Shown: positions 6,341-6,994 of the stretch, piece after piece
How the letters are laid out: the number at the start of each line of letters is the position of its first letter
Numbering within the stretch: the first letter of the stretch is position 1
NCBI GenBank assembly: GCA_903868285.1
Contig: CAIPUP010000119.1
Coordinates: 1 to 6,994, forward strand
Source: an uncultured beta proteobacterium
Lineage (GTDB): Bacteria; Pseudomonadota; Gammaproteobacteria; Burkholderiales; SG8-39
Length of the DNA: 6,994 bases
Direction of reading: 5' to 3'
Program-made: the position numbers and the translations under genes
The notes under the pieces: model-generated
The model's input: the letters and a program-made list of their open reading frames with translations, nothing else
Told to the model about the DNA's origin: nothing
The model's database searches: none

Positions 6341-6346
6341 GCTTGA

Positions 6347-6901
6347 TCAGCGTGTTCGCCGGCGGGCCTTCTCGGCGCTCCAGGCATCGCACTCGGCCCG
6401 GGCACTGCTTGCCTTGGCTTCGATATAGCCGGGCGGATCGGTCGGCACGGTCAACTCCAGACGGAATCCGTTCGGGTCGAAAAAATAGATCGATTTCACG
6501 AACTGATGGTCGGTGATGCCGATCACATCGACCCCATGCTGCAACAACCGCTGCCGCGCCTGCTCCAGTTCGTGCAGGCTGGCAACCCGCAGTGCAATGT
6601 GATTCACCCAGGCTGGCGTATTGGACGAGGGCTCGGCTGCGGTATCGTCACCCAGATCAAAGAACGCCATGCTGGAGCCATCCTGCAAGCGGAAAAAAAT
6701 ATGCACATAGGGGCAATACTCGCCGGTACTGGGCACATTTTCGGCGCGGATCACATGCACCAATGGCAAGCCGAGTATGTCTTCATAGAAATGCCGAGTC
6801 TCTTCGGCATCGCGGCAACGCCAGGCGAAATGATGCAGCCCGTGCACGGCCACCGGCGGCGGCATGTTCGCAGGAACGGATGAGGAAGCAGTCAAAGCCA
6901 T
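6347..6901 (-). CDS. VOC-superfamily protein (glyoxalase / extradiol dioxygenase fold)
   Basis: This 184-residue cytoplasmic protein has two beta-alpha-beta-beta-beta modules. Module 1 runs from about 21 to 83 (GLHHFAWRCRDAEETRHFYEDILGL in part, ending MAFFDLGD), and module 2 from about 99 to 152 (VNHIALRV, then IYFFDPNGFRLEL). Likely metal ligands by position are H23 or H24, H101 and E149, with D82 at the equivalent place in module 1; a divalent-metal enzyme is inferred. The reaction (lyase, isomerase or ring-cleaving dioxygenase) cannot be told. ATG 6901 is chosen over an in-frame TTG at 6919 because AGGAG (6911-6907) lies five bases before it. The last ~30 residues are a charged tail (WSAEKARRRTR). 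The small DUF2783-like gene follows by six bases, and a probable LysR regulator is divergent upstream, so regulated expression in response to a small molecule is likely. Confidence 0.9.
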   Translation of the reverse strand: MALTASSSVPANMPPPVAVHGLHHFAWRCRDAEETRHFYEDILGLPLVHVIRAENVPSTGEYCPYVHIFFRLQDGSSMAFFDLGDDTAAEPSSNTPAWVNHIALRVASLHELEQARQRLLQHGVDVIGITDHQFVKSIYFFDPNGFRLELTVPTDPPGYIEAKASSARAECDAWSAEKARRRTR

Positions 6902-6958
6902 GCAGGCTCCTAGAATCAATCAGATTACAGAGCGTATTCGAAAGCCCGGGAGAATATC
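6902..6958. promoter_or_regulatory. Divergent intergenic control region
   Basis: This 57-base gap separates the divergent VOC and LysR starts and is noticeably more AT-rich than the genes. It holds the VOC ribosome site AGGAG (6911-6907, minus strand), the regulator's GGGAG (6948-6952), and small dyads: AATC-N5-GATT (6914-6926), TAC-N5-GTA (6926-6936) and TTCGAA (6937-6942). LysR-type regulators usually bind a T-N11-A dyad in such gaps; I found no clean one. TAGAAT (6911-6916) is -10-like on the plus strand but lacks a -35 partner. Both promoters probably overlap the start of the opposite gene. Confidence 0.45.
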
Positions 6959-6994
6959 TTGAAAATTCAAGCACTTGAGACATTTCTGTTGCGC
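6959..6994 (+). CDS. Probable LysR-type regulator, first 12 codons only
   Basis: Reading from TTG 6959 gives MKIQALETFLLR, open to the window edge. The pattern M-K-x-x-x-L-E-T-F-L is the usual opening of the winged helix-turn-helix domain of LysR-family regulators. GGGAG (6948-6952) lies six bases upstream, a good Shine-Dalgarno supporting the TTG start. The divergent layout relative to the VOC gene, with a short shared gap, is the classic LysR arrangement, where the regulator controls the neighbouring operon and its own gene. Only 12 residues are visible, so helix-turn-helix and effector domain cannot be confirmed. The call rests on the N-terminal pattern, ribosome site and position together. 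Confidence 0.65.
   Translation, partial: MKIQALETFLLR

Noticed and set aside
6902..6919. N-terminal extension of the VOC protein from TTG 6919
   Set aside because: It would put the AGGAG ribosome site inside the coding region, and the extra six residues are not typical. ATG 6901 has ideal spacing.
6506..6978. Plus-strand frames overlapping the VOC gene
   Set aside because: They run opposite a gene with clear VOC motifs and an AGGAG ribosome site, and show no family resemblance.

Overview
This window looks like chromosomal DNA of a GC-rich proteobacterium, most likely a betaproteobacterium of the Burkholderiales/Neisseriales type. The basis is the gene order pcnB-folK-deoxynucleoside kinase-panB-panC, plus family-level details such as RNGPRTLDLD in FolK, VNRLQF and LSSRNGYL in PanC, and a PcnB that starts MIKKFIRR. 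Genus cannot be read from the sequence. No RNA gene, CRISPR array, insertion sequence or phage gene was seen.

Left part (1-1646, + strand): the 3' portion of a FecCD/BtuC-type ABC importer permease, cut by the window edge, followed by its ATPase. They overlap in a TGATG junction. The pair would import a cobalamin, haem or iron-chelate type substrate. The substrate cannot be decided because the periplasmic binding protein, outer-membrane receptor and any upstream riboswitch lie outside the window.

Centre (1643-6059, + strand): a compact housekeeping block. pcnB (poly(A) polymerase) starts at a TTG inside the end of the ATPase gene. folK (folate biosynthesis) follows after one base. A 110-base gap holding a tandem 10-mer then precedes a deoxynucleoside kinase. 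After 67 bases comes panB, which has a good ribosome binding site, and panC follows 6 bases later. FolK makes a folate intermediate, PanB consumes methylenetetrahydrofolate, and PanC completes pantothenate, so the block joins folate, pantothenate/CoA and nucleotide metabolism with RNA turnover.

Right part (6122-6994): a short gene pair on the - strand, convergent with panC, made of a VOC-superfamily (glyoxalase/dioxygenase fold) protein and a small DUF2783-like protein. Divergent from it, at the right edge, are the first twelve codons of a probable LysR-type regulator. This is the only accessory-looking part of the window. The pair is complete, bounded by the regulator and by panC, and its function is not known from sequence.

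There are no gene-free stretches above 300 bases. Most of the window is ordinary core genome. The observations worth checking are the pcnB start and its context, the VOC/DUF2783/LysR cassette, and an ambiguous start of the small gene caused by a 12-base tandem duplication.
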